Notes: generated by a model not told the origin, from the letters alone. DNA of 64,000 nt from Thiohalobacter sp. IOR34 (GCF_030406045.1 NZ_CP128988.1:1523438-1587437); one strand, 5' to 3'. Shown: positions 50,796 to 60,174, numbered from the stretch's first letter. A program made the numbers and translations.

Positions 50796-51795
50796 GGCCT
50801 GGATGGAACTTCCGGAAGGAGACCGGAAAGACATCCTCCAGGCCGCTGCCGCGGCGCTTGGCCGTCAGTCTGCGGTATTGGAAAAGGACATCTGGGTCTG
50901 CTGGGTATTGCAGACCCTGTTCTCCATCCCTGATGCCCATCCCATGGCGTTCAAGGGTGGCACCTCGCTTTCCAAAGTCTACCAGGTCATCGATCGCTTT
51001 TCGGAAGACGTCGACATCACGCTCGACTACCGGCATTTCAAAGACGAATTCGATCCGTTCGCCGGGAACGCCAGCAAGACCCAGATCAGGAAATACAGTG
51101 ACCGCCTCAAGGGCTATGTGAAAACGTATGCAAACGAAATCATTGTGCCCGCCATTCGGCAGGCGCTGGAGAATATACCCAGCGCCGATCATCACACCGT
51201 CGAAGTCGACGAAACCGGTGAAAAGATCTGGATCAGCTTCCCCTCCGTGACGGAATCTCACGACGAATATCTCAAAAGCCAGGTGCTCATCGAGCTGGGT
51301 GGCCGCAACGTCATCGATCCCAATGAGCGTCATTGGATTTCGCCCGACGTGGCAGAACTGACGCCAGGGGTCACCTACCCCGCCAGCGAGGTGGTAGTGC
51401 TTTCACCGGAACGAACCTTCTGGGAGAAGGCGACCCTGATTCATGTCGAGTGTCATCGTGGTCAACTCAAGGCAAGCGCCGAGAGGCTCTCAAGACACTG
51501 GTATGACCTGGTCATGCTGGCACAGCATGTCTCCGGTCGGAGAGCTATCGACAATCGTGAACTGTTTGAAGATGTCGTCCATCACAAGCAGGTCTTTTTC
51601 AATGCCAGCTATGCCAACTACGAGGCCTGCCTCGAAGGGCGGCTCAGGCTACTTCCCGAAGCCGGGATACTCGGGGCACTGCAAGCAGACTACGAGGAAA
51701 TGATCCGCGCCGGCATGATGTACCAACAGGCTCCGTCCTTCGACGAGATCGTGGACGCTGTTCGCCGGCTGGAGAGAGAGATCAACACTTGGTGA
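50788..51795 (+). CDS. AbiEii-type nucleotidyltransferase toxin
   Basis: A 335-residue toxin of the DUF1814/AbiEii family. The nucleotidyltransferase core is FKGGTSLSKVYQVIDRFSEDVDITL, with G-G-T-S and the D-x-D metal-binding pair; later conserved are ERTFWEKATLIH and SRHWYDLVML. AbiEii-related enzymes such as MenT add nucleotides to tRNA acceptor ends and abort phage infection. The ATG overlaps the antitoxin gene. Confidence 0.9.
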   Translation: MAEAWMELPEGDRKDILQAAAAALGRQSAVLEKDIWVCWVLQTLFSIPDAHPMAFKGGTSLSKVYQVIDRFSEDVDITLDYRHFKDEFDPFAGNASKTQIRKYSDRLKGYVKTYANEIIVPAIRQALENIPSADHHTVEVDETGEKIWISFPSVTESHDEYLKSQVLIELGGRNVIDPNERHWISPDVAELTPGVTYPASEVVVLSPERTFWEKATLIHVECHRGQLKASAERLSRHWYDLVMLAQHVSGRRAIDNRELFEDVVHHKQVFFNASYANYEACLEGRLRLLPEAGILGALQADYEEMIRAGMMYQQAPSFDEIVDAVRRLEREINTW

Positions 51796-51975
51796 CGCAA
51801 TAAGCGGCTTTCAACGCTTGATAAACCAACAGCCTCACCGAATGACCTGAGGAGTGACCACAGATATGATCTACCCGAGCGCGAACCCTCACTCACGCGG
51901 AAACCGGCCGGGTTGCCGTTCCTGTTTGATTACCCGTTTCAGGGCCTGCATTGCTCCTCCCTCAGAATAACGAAC

Positions 51976-54354
51976 CTACAGCATTGAGGAACCTATCCGG
52001 TAACCCATGGCCAAGTAGCCACGTTGGCGCTTGTCCCACATGCGGCTGAGTTGCGGGTGGTCCATTTCCGCATAGTCATAGATTCGCACGTCCAGCTTGT
52101 CGGCATGCGCCCGGTGCAGGCGGCCGGCATACTGCTGCAGCGTACCCTTCCACGAGATCGGCATGGCGAGCACCAGAGTATCGAGAGGCGGGTGATCGAA
52201 CCCTTCGCCGATCAGTCGGCCAGTGGCGAGCAGAACCCGTGGCGTGGACTCCTCCAGCGCTTCCAGCTCGGCATATACCGCCATCCGCTGTTTCTTCGGT
52301 AAACGTCCGTGCAGGACGAAACAACGTTCGATTTCATCGCCCAGCATCTCCCGCAATAGCGGCAGATGGTTCGCCCGCTCGGTAAGCACCAGCACCTTGC
52401 GGCCTGCCCGGTACGCGGCCAGGATGTCGTCAGCGATGCGCCGGTTACGTTCGGCATCGTTCACGAGAATGCGGAATACTTCCTGAATCGTCGCATCCGC
52501 CGGGATGCCCGGGACGGACAGATAGCGGGACCAGACTTCCAGCTTCACCGGAGCTGTTTCGGGGCTGGCGGCGGTATGGCGAACCGGCCCGCACTGCATG
52601 AAAATGATCGGGTGATGGCCATCACGCCGCATGGGGGTCGCGGTCAGGCCCACGACATAGCGAGCCCTAACCTGCTTGAGAATGGCCTCGAAGGAGAAGG
52701 CGGAGAGGTGGTGGCACTCATCCACGATAATCTGGCCGTAGCTGTCGAGCAGCTCCGCTAAACCATCCCAACGTGTCAACGACTGCATCACGGCGATATC
52801 GATTTTGCCGCATGGCTTCTTTTTACCACCGCCGATAAGGCCCAACCCCCCTTCCGGGATGTCCAGAAATGCTCCCAAGCGTTCCTGCCATTGGCGCAGC
52901 AGCTCGGTGCGATGAACCAGAACCAGGGTGCTTACCTTGCGTCGGCCGATCAGTGCGGCGGCGGTGACTGTCTTGCCGAAAGCGGTCGGTGCGCAAAGAA
53001 CGCCGATATCGTGCCTGAGCATCTCCCTTACGGCGGCTTTCTGGTCCTTGCGCAAGGTGCCGGTGAATCGGACGGCCAACTTGTGTCCCGAGAAACGTTC
53101 ATCCTGGATTTCCGCATGGATATCATTGTCGGCCAGAAGCTTCAACACCGCATCCAGGCAGCCCCTTGGCAGCCCGATATGCCTGGCGTGGTTCTCCGCG
53201 CAACCAATGATGCGCGGTTTGTTCCATACCGGCAGGCGCATGGCCTGGGCCTTGTAGAATTCGGGGTTCTGGAAAGCGGCCAGGCGGATGAGCCGATTGG
53301 CCAGTGGCTGCGGCAGGTCGCCCTTGGCGATGTAGATCTGGTCGGCCAGCACCAAGGTCAGGGACTCCGGTAATGTTCCCAGAATTTTCTCCGGGGGTGG
53401 TGCAGGACGACGCCACGGCTTGTCCTCCTCTCCGTCCGTGGAAAAGGCCACATCCAACGGATGCCTGCCGCCGCTCGCCCTCAGGATGGCGCCTTCCAGC
53501 TCGTCAGCAGAGAGTGGCTGTATCGAGGCCAGAAAAGCCCATTGATCCTGATAGGGCACAAGATGGTCATCCACGAAAACGCTGCGCCCCCGTTCACGCG
53601 GCTGTTTCTGCAAGGGCAACGCGATCAGATTGCCAAACCCGCCCTTGGGCAAGGTATCCTGGTTCGGGAAAAGACGATCATAGCTGCTCAGGGCCAATTG
53701 CCGGCTACGGTTGCAAGTGTGGCTGATCAGCGCGGCACCGAGTTGCCTGGCCTCGCGTGCGGGCACCGCTTCGGCGAAGAAAATCCAGACATGCGCGCCA
53801 TTGCCAGATCGTGAGATTTCCAATGCTGACGGGATCGACAGCTCCCTGCAAGATTGCATGAAGGCAAGCACATCCTCCCGCCACGCTCCCTTGTCAAAAT
53901 CGACGGCCAGAAAACAGCAGCGGTCATCAGCCAGCAGCGGGTATACGCCAATGGTGTGTTTGCCGGTCAGATGTTCGTAGATGACCTGGTCGGTCAGAGG
54001 CAGCAGCAGTCTCTGATCGCATTGCCCGCATTTCACCCTTGGTTTGTGGCAGATGCCAGGCTGCCATTCGTTGCCACAGGCCGGTGCATAACCGGATGCG
54101 CCCTTGGCCGATTCCCAGCGCAGCGGATACACATCCGTGCGCCCCCGGAACAGGCGGCGAAAGAGTGCGATCTTCTCCTCGGATGTCAAGTGAACTGGTC
54201 CGGGTCTGTCCACCGCGGGCGTTGGAATGGTCTTGCAAGAGGACGCCTCTTCCCATTCGATGCCATGCTGCTTCAGCAGCGCCTTGAGGCGGGCATTCTC
54301 CTCGCGGAGCCGCCTCAACGTCTCCGCGTCATCGTCCCATTCAGGTTTCGGCAA
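51976..54354 (-). CDS. TOTE-type primase domain fused to a DEAD/DEAH helicase
   Basis: A 792-residue protein. A short coiled coil (LRRLREENARLKALLKQHG) precedes an archaeo-eukaryotic primase domain of the TOTE conflict-system type: FRGRTDVYPLRWES, GYAPACGNEWQPGICHKPRVKCGQC, then GVYPLLADDRCCFLAVDFDK (the metal-binding D-x-D) and SRSGNGAHVWIFF. A superfamily 2 helicase follows: Walker A APTAFGKTVTAAALI, VDECHHLSA (DECH box), LTATPMRRDG, and the motif VI region LQQYAGRLHRAH. Some phage-defence and mobile-element loci encode this architecture. It overlaps the small gene upstream by 14 bp. Confidence 0.85.
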   Translation of the reverse strand: MPKPEWDDDAETLRRLREENARLKALLKQHGIEWEEASSCKTIPTPAVDRPGPVHLTSEEKIALFRRLFRGRTDVYPLRWESAKGASGYAPACGNEWQPGICHKPRVKCGQCDQRLLLPLTDQVIYEHLTGKHTIGVYPLLADDRCCFLAVDFDKGAWREDVLAFMQSCRELSIPSALEISRSGNGAHVWIFFAEAVPAREARQLGAALISHTCNRSRQLALSSYDRLFPNQDTLPKGGFGNLIALPLQKQPRERGRSVFVDDHLVPYQDQWAFLASIQPLSADELEGAILRASGGRHPLDVAFSTDGEEDKPWRRPAPPPEKILGTLPESLTLVLADQIYIAKGDLPQPLANRLIRLAAFQNPEFYKAQAMRLPVWNKPRIIGCAENHARHIGLPRGCLDAVLKLLADNDIHAEIQDERFSGHKLAVRFTGTLRKDQKAAVREMLRHDIGVLCAPTAFGKTVTAAALIGRRKVSTLVLVHRTELLRQWQERLGAFLDIPEGGLGLIGGGKKKPCGKIDIAVMQSLTRWDGLAELLDSYGQIIVDECHHLSAFSFEAILKQVRARYVVGLTATPMRRDGHHPIIFMQCGPVRHTAASPETAPVKLEVWSRYLSVPGIPADATIQEVFRILVNDAERNRRIADDILAAYRAGRKVLVLTERANHLPLLREMLGDEIERCFVLHGRLPKKQRMAVYAELEALEESTPRVLLATGRLIGEGFDHPPLDTLVLAMPISWKGTLQQYAGRLHRAHADKLDVRIYDYAEMDHPQLSRMWDKRQRGYLAMGYRIGSSML

Positions 54355-54892
54355 GGCCGTACTCCGCCATCAGATCCCCCATATCATCCGCAACACCCCA
54401 ACCCCAGTTATGTGCATCTCGCCATACCGCCGACAGGCGTCCCGCCAGGGCAGCCCGCTGTTTGGGGTCCAGAGTACGGATCACCTTCAACGCCTGGTCG
54501 AACATGCGTATCAGGGCGTTGAAATAGCTTTCGTCATCCATGCCGCAAAAGCCCAGAAACTCAGCACAGGACTCACAGTAGAACACCGACAGCTCGGCCA
54601 ACCCCTCGGGGTGGCCGATGGCCTTCCTGTAATCGGCGATCGCCTTTTTGGCCCGGGAGACCGAAATATCCTGGTTGCGCAGCACATCAGGACAAACCCA
54701 GCGGTGGATGACGGCCTTGTAGGGCGCCAACACGTCCTCGCCGAGAGCGAAGCGAGCGTGAAGAAAGGCCTGGTTATCCTTGCTGGCACGGTAGAGATCC
54801 TGGATCAGTCCAATCAGCGCCGCTTGGTCAAGGGTGGAAAGCCGATGCTTGAGATCCCTCCAGGTGGTTTTTTTGCGAGAGGCTCCAGCCAT
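54341..54892 (-). CDS. Small DUF6155-like partner of the primase-helicase
   Basis: A 183-residue basic protein. The N-terminal pattern TWRDLKHRLSTLDQAALIGLIQDLYRASKDNQAFLHARF resembles DUF6155 proteins (from memory, not searched). Two cysteine pairs appear in FYCESCAEFLGFC. It has no catalytic motif that I can name. It overlaps the primase-helicase start, so the pair is an operon and may form one system. The 11-bp motif ccaatcgtaac, also present in the operator repeats of the AAA ATPase, lies 38-48 bp upstream. Confidence 0.7.
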   Translation of the reverse strand: MAGASRKKTTWRDLKHRLSTLDQAALIGLIQDLYRASKDNQAFLHARFALGEDVLAPYKAVIHRWVCPDVLRNQDISVSRAKKAIADYRKAIGHPEGLAELSVFYCESCAEFLGFCGMDDESYFNALIRMFDQALKVIRTLDPKQRAALAGRLSAVWRDAHNWGWGVADDMGDLMAEYGLAET

Positions 54893-55079
54893 ACTTCCTA
54901 CCGCTTGCTACTGAAACGTTTGGTACCGGCCAATCGTAACCCTGAATCCATGAGTGCATCCCAACATATTGTGGCGACTTAAAGAATAATGAACTTTCCC
55001 ATTTTGGTCAGGCATAACCAAACAAAACGGCACATGGCTGGCCCCATCAGCCGAGTGGAGATCGAGAGCTGTTCACTAG

Positions 55080-56266
55080 GGAACCTCTGATCAATCGGCC
55101 ATATAAGGCATAATACGTCTTGTTCGATCAAGCTGCCTGGAGTTCCAGAGGATGCGCCAACAGAGCTTTGCCGATGAGGGATTTGAACGCTACCGCAAGC
55201 CCACCCGCCGAGAGATCTTCCTCGAGGAGATGGACCGAATCATTCCCTGGAAAGAACTCTGCGAGGTGATTGAACCGTTCTATCCGAAGCCTGCCCCCGG
55301 CCAGCCAGGCCGCCGGCCGGTGGGGCTTGAGCGCATGCTGCGCATCCATTTTCTCCAGCACTGGTTCAATCTCTCCGACCCTGCGATGGAGGAAGCGCTG
55401 TACGACTCGCGGGCCATGCGCCGGTTTGCGGGTATCGACCTGGGCGAGGGGCCGGCCCCGGATGAGACGACGATCCTCCACTTCCGGCACCTGCTGGAGG
55501 CCCACAACCTGGGTGAGCGGCTGTTTGTCCTGATCGGTCAGTATCTTGAGGAGAACGGCCTGAAGGTCAGCCGGGGCACCATCGTCGATGCCACGATCAT
55601 CAATGCGCCTAGCTCGACGAAGAACCGTGAGAAGAAGCGCGACCCCGAGATGCACCAGACGAAGAAGGGCAACCAGTGGTACTTTGGCATGAAGGCCCAC
55701 GTGGGGGTGGACAGCAAGACCCGGCTGATCCACTCGGTGGCTGCCACTGCGGCCAACGTTCATGACAGCCAGATGCTGCCGGACCTGCTGCACGGTGAGG
55801 AAACCCGGGTCTGGGGTGACTCTGCCTACAGTGGGCAAACCGATGTGATCCGCAAACATGCGCCCCGGGCGGCGGATTTCACGCAGCGCAAGGGCGCCAG
55901 GAACCGGCCTCTGTCGGAAGAGGAACGCGCGAAGAACCGGACCAAATCGAAGGTGCGGGCGCGGGGGGAGCATCCCTTCTTGATCATCAAGCGGATCTTC
56001 GGATTCGACAAGATTCGGTACCGGGGGCTTTACAAGAACGCCAATCGGCTGTTTGTTGCATGTGGTCTGGCGAATCTGTACATGGTCCGACGACGATTGT
56101 TGGCGGTAGCGTAGGGTCAATGCGCCTGAATTCGGGTCAGGCGCACGAAAACGGTGGTCCAGAGATCGCAACACGGCGACATTCTGGGTATTTCGTCCTT
56201 TTTGTGAACCGATGAACGGCTGAATCACGAAATCACCGATCAAAACGTCAATTGATCAGACGTTCC
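55080..56266 (+). mobile_element. IS5-family insertion sequence (1187 bp)
   Basis: Ends are ggaacctctgatcaat (left) and the complement of ggaacgtctgatcaat (right), one mismatch in 16. CTAG flanks both sides (55076-55079, 56267-56270), the YTAR-type 4-bp duplication of the IS5 group. Contains one transposase gene, intact. The terminal sequences differ from those of the 245-bp MITEs, so this IS is not their direct parent. Confidence 0.92.
55152..56114 (+). CDS. IS5-family DDE transposase
   Basis: A 320-residue transposase: an N-terminal DUF772-type domain (RKPTRREIFLEEMDRIIPWKEL... RMLRIHFLQHWFNLSDPAMEEALYDSRAMRRFAGIDL) and the DDE core with IVDATIINAP, VWGDSAYSG and the C-terminal KSKVRARGEHPFLIIKRIFGFDKIRYRGLYKNANRLF, in which the Y-x2-R/K-E-like region of IS5 is recognisable. 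Complete and probably active. Expression is expected from a promoter at the left end. Confidence 0.95.
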   Translation: MRQQSFADEGFERYRKPTRREIFLEEMDRIIPWKELCEVIEPFYPKPAPGQPGRRPVGLERMLRIHFLQHWFNLSDPAMEEALYDSRAMRRFAGIDLGEGPAPDETTILHFRHLLEAHNLGERLFVLIGQYLEENGLKVSRGTIVDATIINAPSSTKNREKKRDPEMHQTKKGNQWYFGMKAHVGVDSKTRLIHSVAATAANVHDSQMLPDLLHGEETRVWGDSAYSGQTDVIRKHAPRAADFTQRKGARNRPLSEEERAKNRTKSKVRARGEHPFLIIKRIFGFDKIRYRGLYKNANRLFVACGLANLYMVRRRLLAVA

Positions 56267-56424
56267 CTAGAATATGCAAGGGCGGGCTCGAATCGGGATC
56301 CGGTGCCCATTGAGAAGGGGGTATGGGTAGGGAAATCGTGTCTAAATGTTGTCTAACTGGAGCCAAAACCACCCGAAATCATGTCTAAAATTAGACAGGG
56401 TTGGTAGCTAAGTCATTGATTTTA

Positions 56425-56543
56425 TGGCGGAGAGGGAGGGGTTATTCGCCGCTACGCGGCTCACCCCTCAAGGGGGCCGCTCGCTCGCTTCGCTCACTGC
56501 GCGTTGTCTCGCCCCGCTGCGCGGGGCTCGGCTCGAACCCGAA
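56425..56543. repeat. tRNA-Ser 3' fragment with structured insert A
   Basis: TGGCGGAGAGGGAGGG at 56425-56440 duplicates exactly the 3' end of tRNA-Ser(GGA) at 56610-56625 (as read on this strand). Instead of continuing with the tRNA T-loop, the sequence has about 91 bp of successive hairpins (ccgctacgcgg, cccctcaaggggg, ccccgctgcgcgggg), then resumes with tcgaaccc, the T-loop complement. It may be an attachment-site remnant; see the findings. Confidence 0.6.
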
Positions 56544-56578
56544 GGGTCCTCATCAAGGCCTTTCTCTCCGCCAAACGC

Positions 56579-56604
56579 AAAGGGCCCCCTTCCGGGGGCC
56601 CTTC
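56579..56604 (-). terminator. Terminator of tRNA-Ser(GGA)
   Basis: A 10-bp stem (AAGGGCCCCC with GGGGGCCCTT) and TTCC-type loop just after the tRNA 3' end on the minus strand, followed by TTTG. Confidence 0.75.
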
Positions 56605-56609
56605 ACATT

Positions 56610-56700
56610 TGGCGGAGAGGGAGGGATTCGAACCCTCGATACGCGGTTAGCGTATACACACTTTCCAGGCGTGCTCCTTCAACCACTCGGACACCTCTCC
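56610..56700 (-). tRNA. tRNA-Ser (GGA)
   Basis: 91-nt class II tRNA with encoded CCA. Anticodon GGA in the loop ctGGAaa; acceptor GGAGAGG pairs with CCTCTCC; long variable arm; T-loop GGTTCGAATC. It forms the right border of the accessory region. Confidence 0.95.
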
Positions 56701-56770
56701 AGAAACCTTGTTGTCTCGCTGTCCCGACCAGCCCAACCGGTACCCCGACAGCGGAGCACGCGCGCGTGCT

Positions 56771-56872
56771 CGTTATTCGGTTGCTGCGCAACCTCACCCC
56801 TTCGGGGCCGCCTTCGCTACGCTGCGGCGTTCTCTCGGTGGGGCCTCGAGTCAACCACTCGGACACCTCTCC
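56771..56872. repeat. tRNA-Ser 5' fragment preceded by structured insert B
   Basis: tcaaccactcggacacctct at 56851-56870 repeats the 5' part (acceptor and D-arm) of tRNA-Ser(GGA). It is preceded by about 80 bp with the same start (ttattcgg), the same order of three hairpins and the same GC-rich style as insert A. Confidence 0.55.
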
Positions 56873-57104
56873 GGAAAAACTGCTGTTCGCGGCCACATGG
56901 ACTGCAGGGCGCCGAAAGCAGGCGGCGTAGGTTAAACCAGACGCCTTCCGGTTGCAAACCCCATGCGGGGGTTGCCGTCGATGAATCAACGACTTGCGCC
57001 GCCCCAGGGTGGATTGCCGTCCCCTGCCCCGCCACGGCCCATGCGGGTTGACTTTATGGTGCGGGCGTACTCTGATCAGACCTCCATCCGACGACGGGTG
57101 ATCC

Positions 57105-59819
57105 ATGGCAGACAGGCACGCAGGAAGTACTGACTCGACCCCGGTCGCGGCACCCCAAAGTCAAACGGCCGTGGCCGTGCTGGAGGCCCTGCACAGCTCG
57201 GAGCACGGTCTCGAGCGGCAGGAGGTCAGTGTCCGGCTCGAGCGCTACGGGCCCAACAGCCTGCCACGCGGCAAGCCGCCGGGGCTGCTGCGCATTTTCA
57301 TGCGCCAGTTCGCCAGCCCGCTGATCTATGTGTTGGGGGTGGCGGCGCTGGTCTCGCTGCTGATCCACGAGAGTTCCGACGCCCTGTTCATCGCCGCCGT
57401 GCTGCTGGTCAACGCGATCATCGGCACGGTGCAGGAGTTCTCCGCACAACGCGCGGCGGATGCCCTGCAACGGCTGGTGGTGACCCGCTGCCGGGTGCTG
57501 CGCGTCGGCGAGATCTACGAGATCGACGCCGAGGAGCTGGTGCCGGGGGATATCGTGCTGCTCGAATCGGGCGACCGGGTGCCGGCCGATCTGCGTCTGC
57601 TGCAGAGCCGCGATCTGGAGATCGACGAATCCCTGCTCACCGGCGAGTCCGAGAACGTGCTCAAGCACGCCGAACAGATCCTGCCCGCCGACAGCCCGCT
57701 CGGCGACCGGGTCAACATGGCCTTTGCCGGTACCTTGGTGTCCCGCGGCCGCGGCCGCGGCGTGGTGGTGGCAACCGGGCTCGGCACCGAGCTCGGGCGC
57801 ATCGCCGAGGCGGTGCTGGGCCGGCCACCGACCAAGCCACCGCTACTGCTGAAGATGGAACGTTTCACCCACACGGTGGCCGCGGTGGTGGCCCTGGCCG
57901 CGCTGCTGATGGGCGGCGTGGCGCTGGGGCGCGGCATGCCGCTGGAGGAGATCTTCCTGCTCGCCGTGGCGCTGGCGGTCTCGGCCATTCCCGAGGGGCT
58001 GCCGGTGGCGCTGACCGTGGCACTGGCGATCAGCATGCGGCGCATGGCCCGCCGGCATGTCATCGTACGCCGCCTGGTGGCGGTCGAATCGCTCGGTTCC
58101 TGTACCTTCATCGCCACCGACAAGACCGGCACCCTGACCGTCAACCAGCTTACCGTCCAGCGCCTGCTGTTCGCCGGCGAGCCGCCCTGGGAGGTGACCG
58201 GCGAGGGCCTCAAGCCCGAAGGCGTAATCCTCACGCCGCGCGGCACGCCGGATCCGGCGCAGGAAGCCCTGCTGGAACAGCTCTGCCGTGCCGCGGTGCT
58301 GGCCAACGAGGGCCTGCTCGCCCGCCGCGACGACGACTGGACGCGCCAGGGGGATGCGGTCGACATCGCCCTGCTGGTGATGGCACACAAGGCCGGCATC
58401 ATCCAGGCCGAAACCCGCCAGGCCTTCCCCGAACTGGCCAGCCTGCCCTTCGAGTCGGAGCGCATGTTCGCGGCCAGCCTCAACCAGGTGGACGGCCGGA
58501 GCCTGGCCTTCGTCAAGGGGGCGCTGGAACGGCTGCTGCCGATGTGCAGCCAGATGGCCACCCCCGAGGGGCCGCGGCCGCTGGATGCCGAACTGCTGGA
58601 ACGTCAGGCCCGGGAACTGGCCAGCCAGGGCTTCCGGGTCATCGCCCTCGCCTCCGGTCCGGTCGAACTCGGTGAGGGTGAGGTCTTCTCGGAGGAACAC
58701 CTGCGCGAGCTGCTGCTGATCGGCCTGGTCGGCATGATCGACCCGCTGCGGCCGGAGGCCAAGGCCGCGGTCACCGCCTGCCGTCGCGCCGGCATCGAGG
58801 TCGGGATGATCACCGGTGACCACCCGGCCACGGCCCTGGCCATCGCCCGCGAACTCGAACTGGCACAGGATGCCAGGCAGGTGGTGACCGGCAGTGAGCT
58901 ACGCCAGACCGAGGACGACCCCCAGCAGCTCGACCGTCTGGTCCGCCGCAGCCGGGTATTCGCCCGGGTCGAACCGCAGCAGAAGCTGGACATCGTCCGT
59001 TCCTTGCAGCGCAGCGGTCACTTCGTCGCCGTCAGCGGCGACGGCGCCAACGATGCCCCGGCACTGCGCGCCGCCCAGGTGGGCGTGGCCATGGGCGAGA
59101 GTGGCACCGACGTGGCGCGCCAGACCGCCGACCTGATCATCACCGACGACAACTTCGCCTCGCTGGTCGCCGGTGTCGAGGAAGGCCGCATCGCCTATGG
59201 CAACGTGCGCAAGGTGATCTTCCTGCTCATCTCCACCGGTGCTGCCGAGCTGGTGCTGTTCACCCTCGCCCTGTTCACTGGCCTGCCTCTGCCGCTGCTC
59301 GCCGTGCAACTGCTGTGGCTGAACCTGGTGACCAACGGCATCCAGGACGTGGCCCTGGCCTTCGAGCCGGGCGAAGGAGACGAGCTGAACCGCCCCCCGC
59401 GATCACCGCGCGAACCGGTCTTCAACCGGCTGATGGTCGAGCGGGTACTGCTCTCGGCGGCGGTCATCGGCGGCCTCGCCTTCCTGCTCTTCCAGTGGCT
59501 GCTGGCCCAGGGCTACAGCGTCGACGAGGCGCGCAACGGTACCCTGCTGTTGATGGTGCTGTTCGAGAACGTGCACGTGTTCAACAGCCGCTCCGAGACC
59601 CGCTCCCTGTTCCGCCACAGCCCGCTGCGCAACCCCTTGCTGCTGTTTGGCACCCTCACCGCCCAGTTGATCCATATCGGCGCCATGTACACGCCGGGAA
59701 TCCGCGAAATCCTGCGCATCCAGCCGGTCTCGCCGCAGCACTGGCTGCAGTTGCTGGGACTGACGCTGAGCGTGCTGGTGGTGATGGAGCTGCACAAATG
59801 GCTGCGGCGCTGGAGGTAG
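57105..59819 (+). CDS. P-type cation-transporting ATPase (P2A/Ca2+-like)
   Basis: A 904-residue ion pump. Actuator motif LTGES; phosphorylation site Asp339 in ATDKTGTLT; transmembrane helix 4 AIPEGLPVALT, the P2A pattern; hinge motif VSGDGANDAPALRAAQVGVAMG. In helix 6 the sequence NLVTNGIQDVALAFEPGEGD has Asn where SERCA-type pumps have the calcium-binding Asp, and an Asp three residues later, so the ion selectivity may not be that of a standard calcium pump. N-terminal and C-terminal cation ATPase domains are both complete. No regulatory gene is adjacent. Confidence 0.9.
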   Translation: MADRHAGSTDSTPVAAPQSQTAVAVLEALHSSEHGLERQEVSVRLERYGPNSLPRGKPPGLLRIFMRQFASPLIYVLGVAALVSLLIHESSDALFIAAVLLVNAIIGTVQEFSAQRAADALQRLVVTRCRVLRVGEIYEIDAEELVPGDIVLLESGDRVPADLRLLQSRDLEIDESLLTGESENVLKHAEQILPADSPLGDRVNMAFAGTLVSRGRGRGVVVATGLGTELGRIAEAVLGRPPTKPPLLLKMERFTHTVAAVVALAALLMGGVALGRGMPLEEIFLLAVALAVSAIPEGLPVALTVALAISMRRMARRHVIVRRLVAVESLGSCTFIATDKTGTLTVNQLTVQRLLFAGEPPWEVTGEGLKPEGVILTPRGTPDPAQEALLEQLCRAAVLANEGLLARRDDDWTRQGDAVDIALLVMAHKAGIIQAETRQAFPELASLPFESERMFAASLNQVDGRSLAFVKGALERLLPMCSQMATPEGPRPLDAELLERQARELASQGFRVIALASGPVELGEGEVFSEEHLRELLLIGLVGMIDPLRPEAKAAVTACRRAGIEVGMITGDHPATALAIARELELAQDARQVVTGSELRQTEDDPQQLDRLVRRSRVFARVEPQQKLDIVRSLQRSGHFVAVSGDGANDAPALRAAQVGVAMGESGTDVARQTADLIITDDNFASLVAGVEEGRIAYGNVRKVIFLLISTGAAELVLFTLALFTGLPLPLLAVQLLWLNLVTNGIQDVALAFEPGEGDELNRPPRSPREPVFNRLMVERVLLSAAVIGGLAFLLFQWLLAQGYSVDEARNGTLLLMVLFENVHVFNSRSETRSLFRHSPLRNPLLLFGTLTAQLIHIGAMYTPGIREILRIQPVSPQHWLQLLGLTLSVLVVMELHKWLRRWR

Positions 59820-59862
59820 GGGGTGCTGGATATCGCGCAGCCCACCAGGGCGCGCAGTCCTC

Positions 59863-60063
59863 GATCGCGGCCTGGAGGCCGCTCCTACACAACCAAATCA
59901 TGCCACCATGCCCCGTAGGAGCGGCGGCCACGCCGCGATTGCCGCCGTAGTGGCAAAGATGCACCCGGATGTGATGTCCGTTGCTCGATCGCGGCCTGGA
60001 GGCCACTCCTACACAACCAAATCGTGCCACCATGCCCCGTAGGAGCGGCCTCCAGGCCGCGAT
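59863..60063. repeat. REP pairs in two tandem units of 124 bp
   Basis: Four REP hairpins at about 59863-59888, 59914-59939, 59987-60012 and 60039-60063, in alternating orientation, each pair separated by acacaaccaaatc(a/g)tgccacc. The second pair repeats the first after 124 bp. It follows the P-type ATPase gene by 43 bp. Confidence 0.85.
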
Positions 60064-60129
60064 TGCCGCTATCGCGGCTCCGCGGTCGAACCGCCATTCT
60101 GATTCCGTGGCTTCGAATCCGGTCTTTTG

Positions 60130-60174
60130 CCAATCATCAAAAAAGGGCCGCAAGGGCCCTTCTTTGATGATTGG
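60130..60174 (-). terminator. Long hairpin terminator of tRNA-Ser(UGA)
   Basis: Two-part stem: ccaatcatcaaa/tttgatgattgg outside and aagggcc/ggccctt inside with a GCAAG loop. It overlaps the encoded CCA end of the tRNA. Confidence 0.7.

Noticed and set aside
56401..57106. Open frames of 168-216 codons around tRNA-Ser(GGA)
   Set aside because: They read through the tRNA and its duplicated fragments; the peptides are tRNA-derived.
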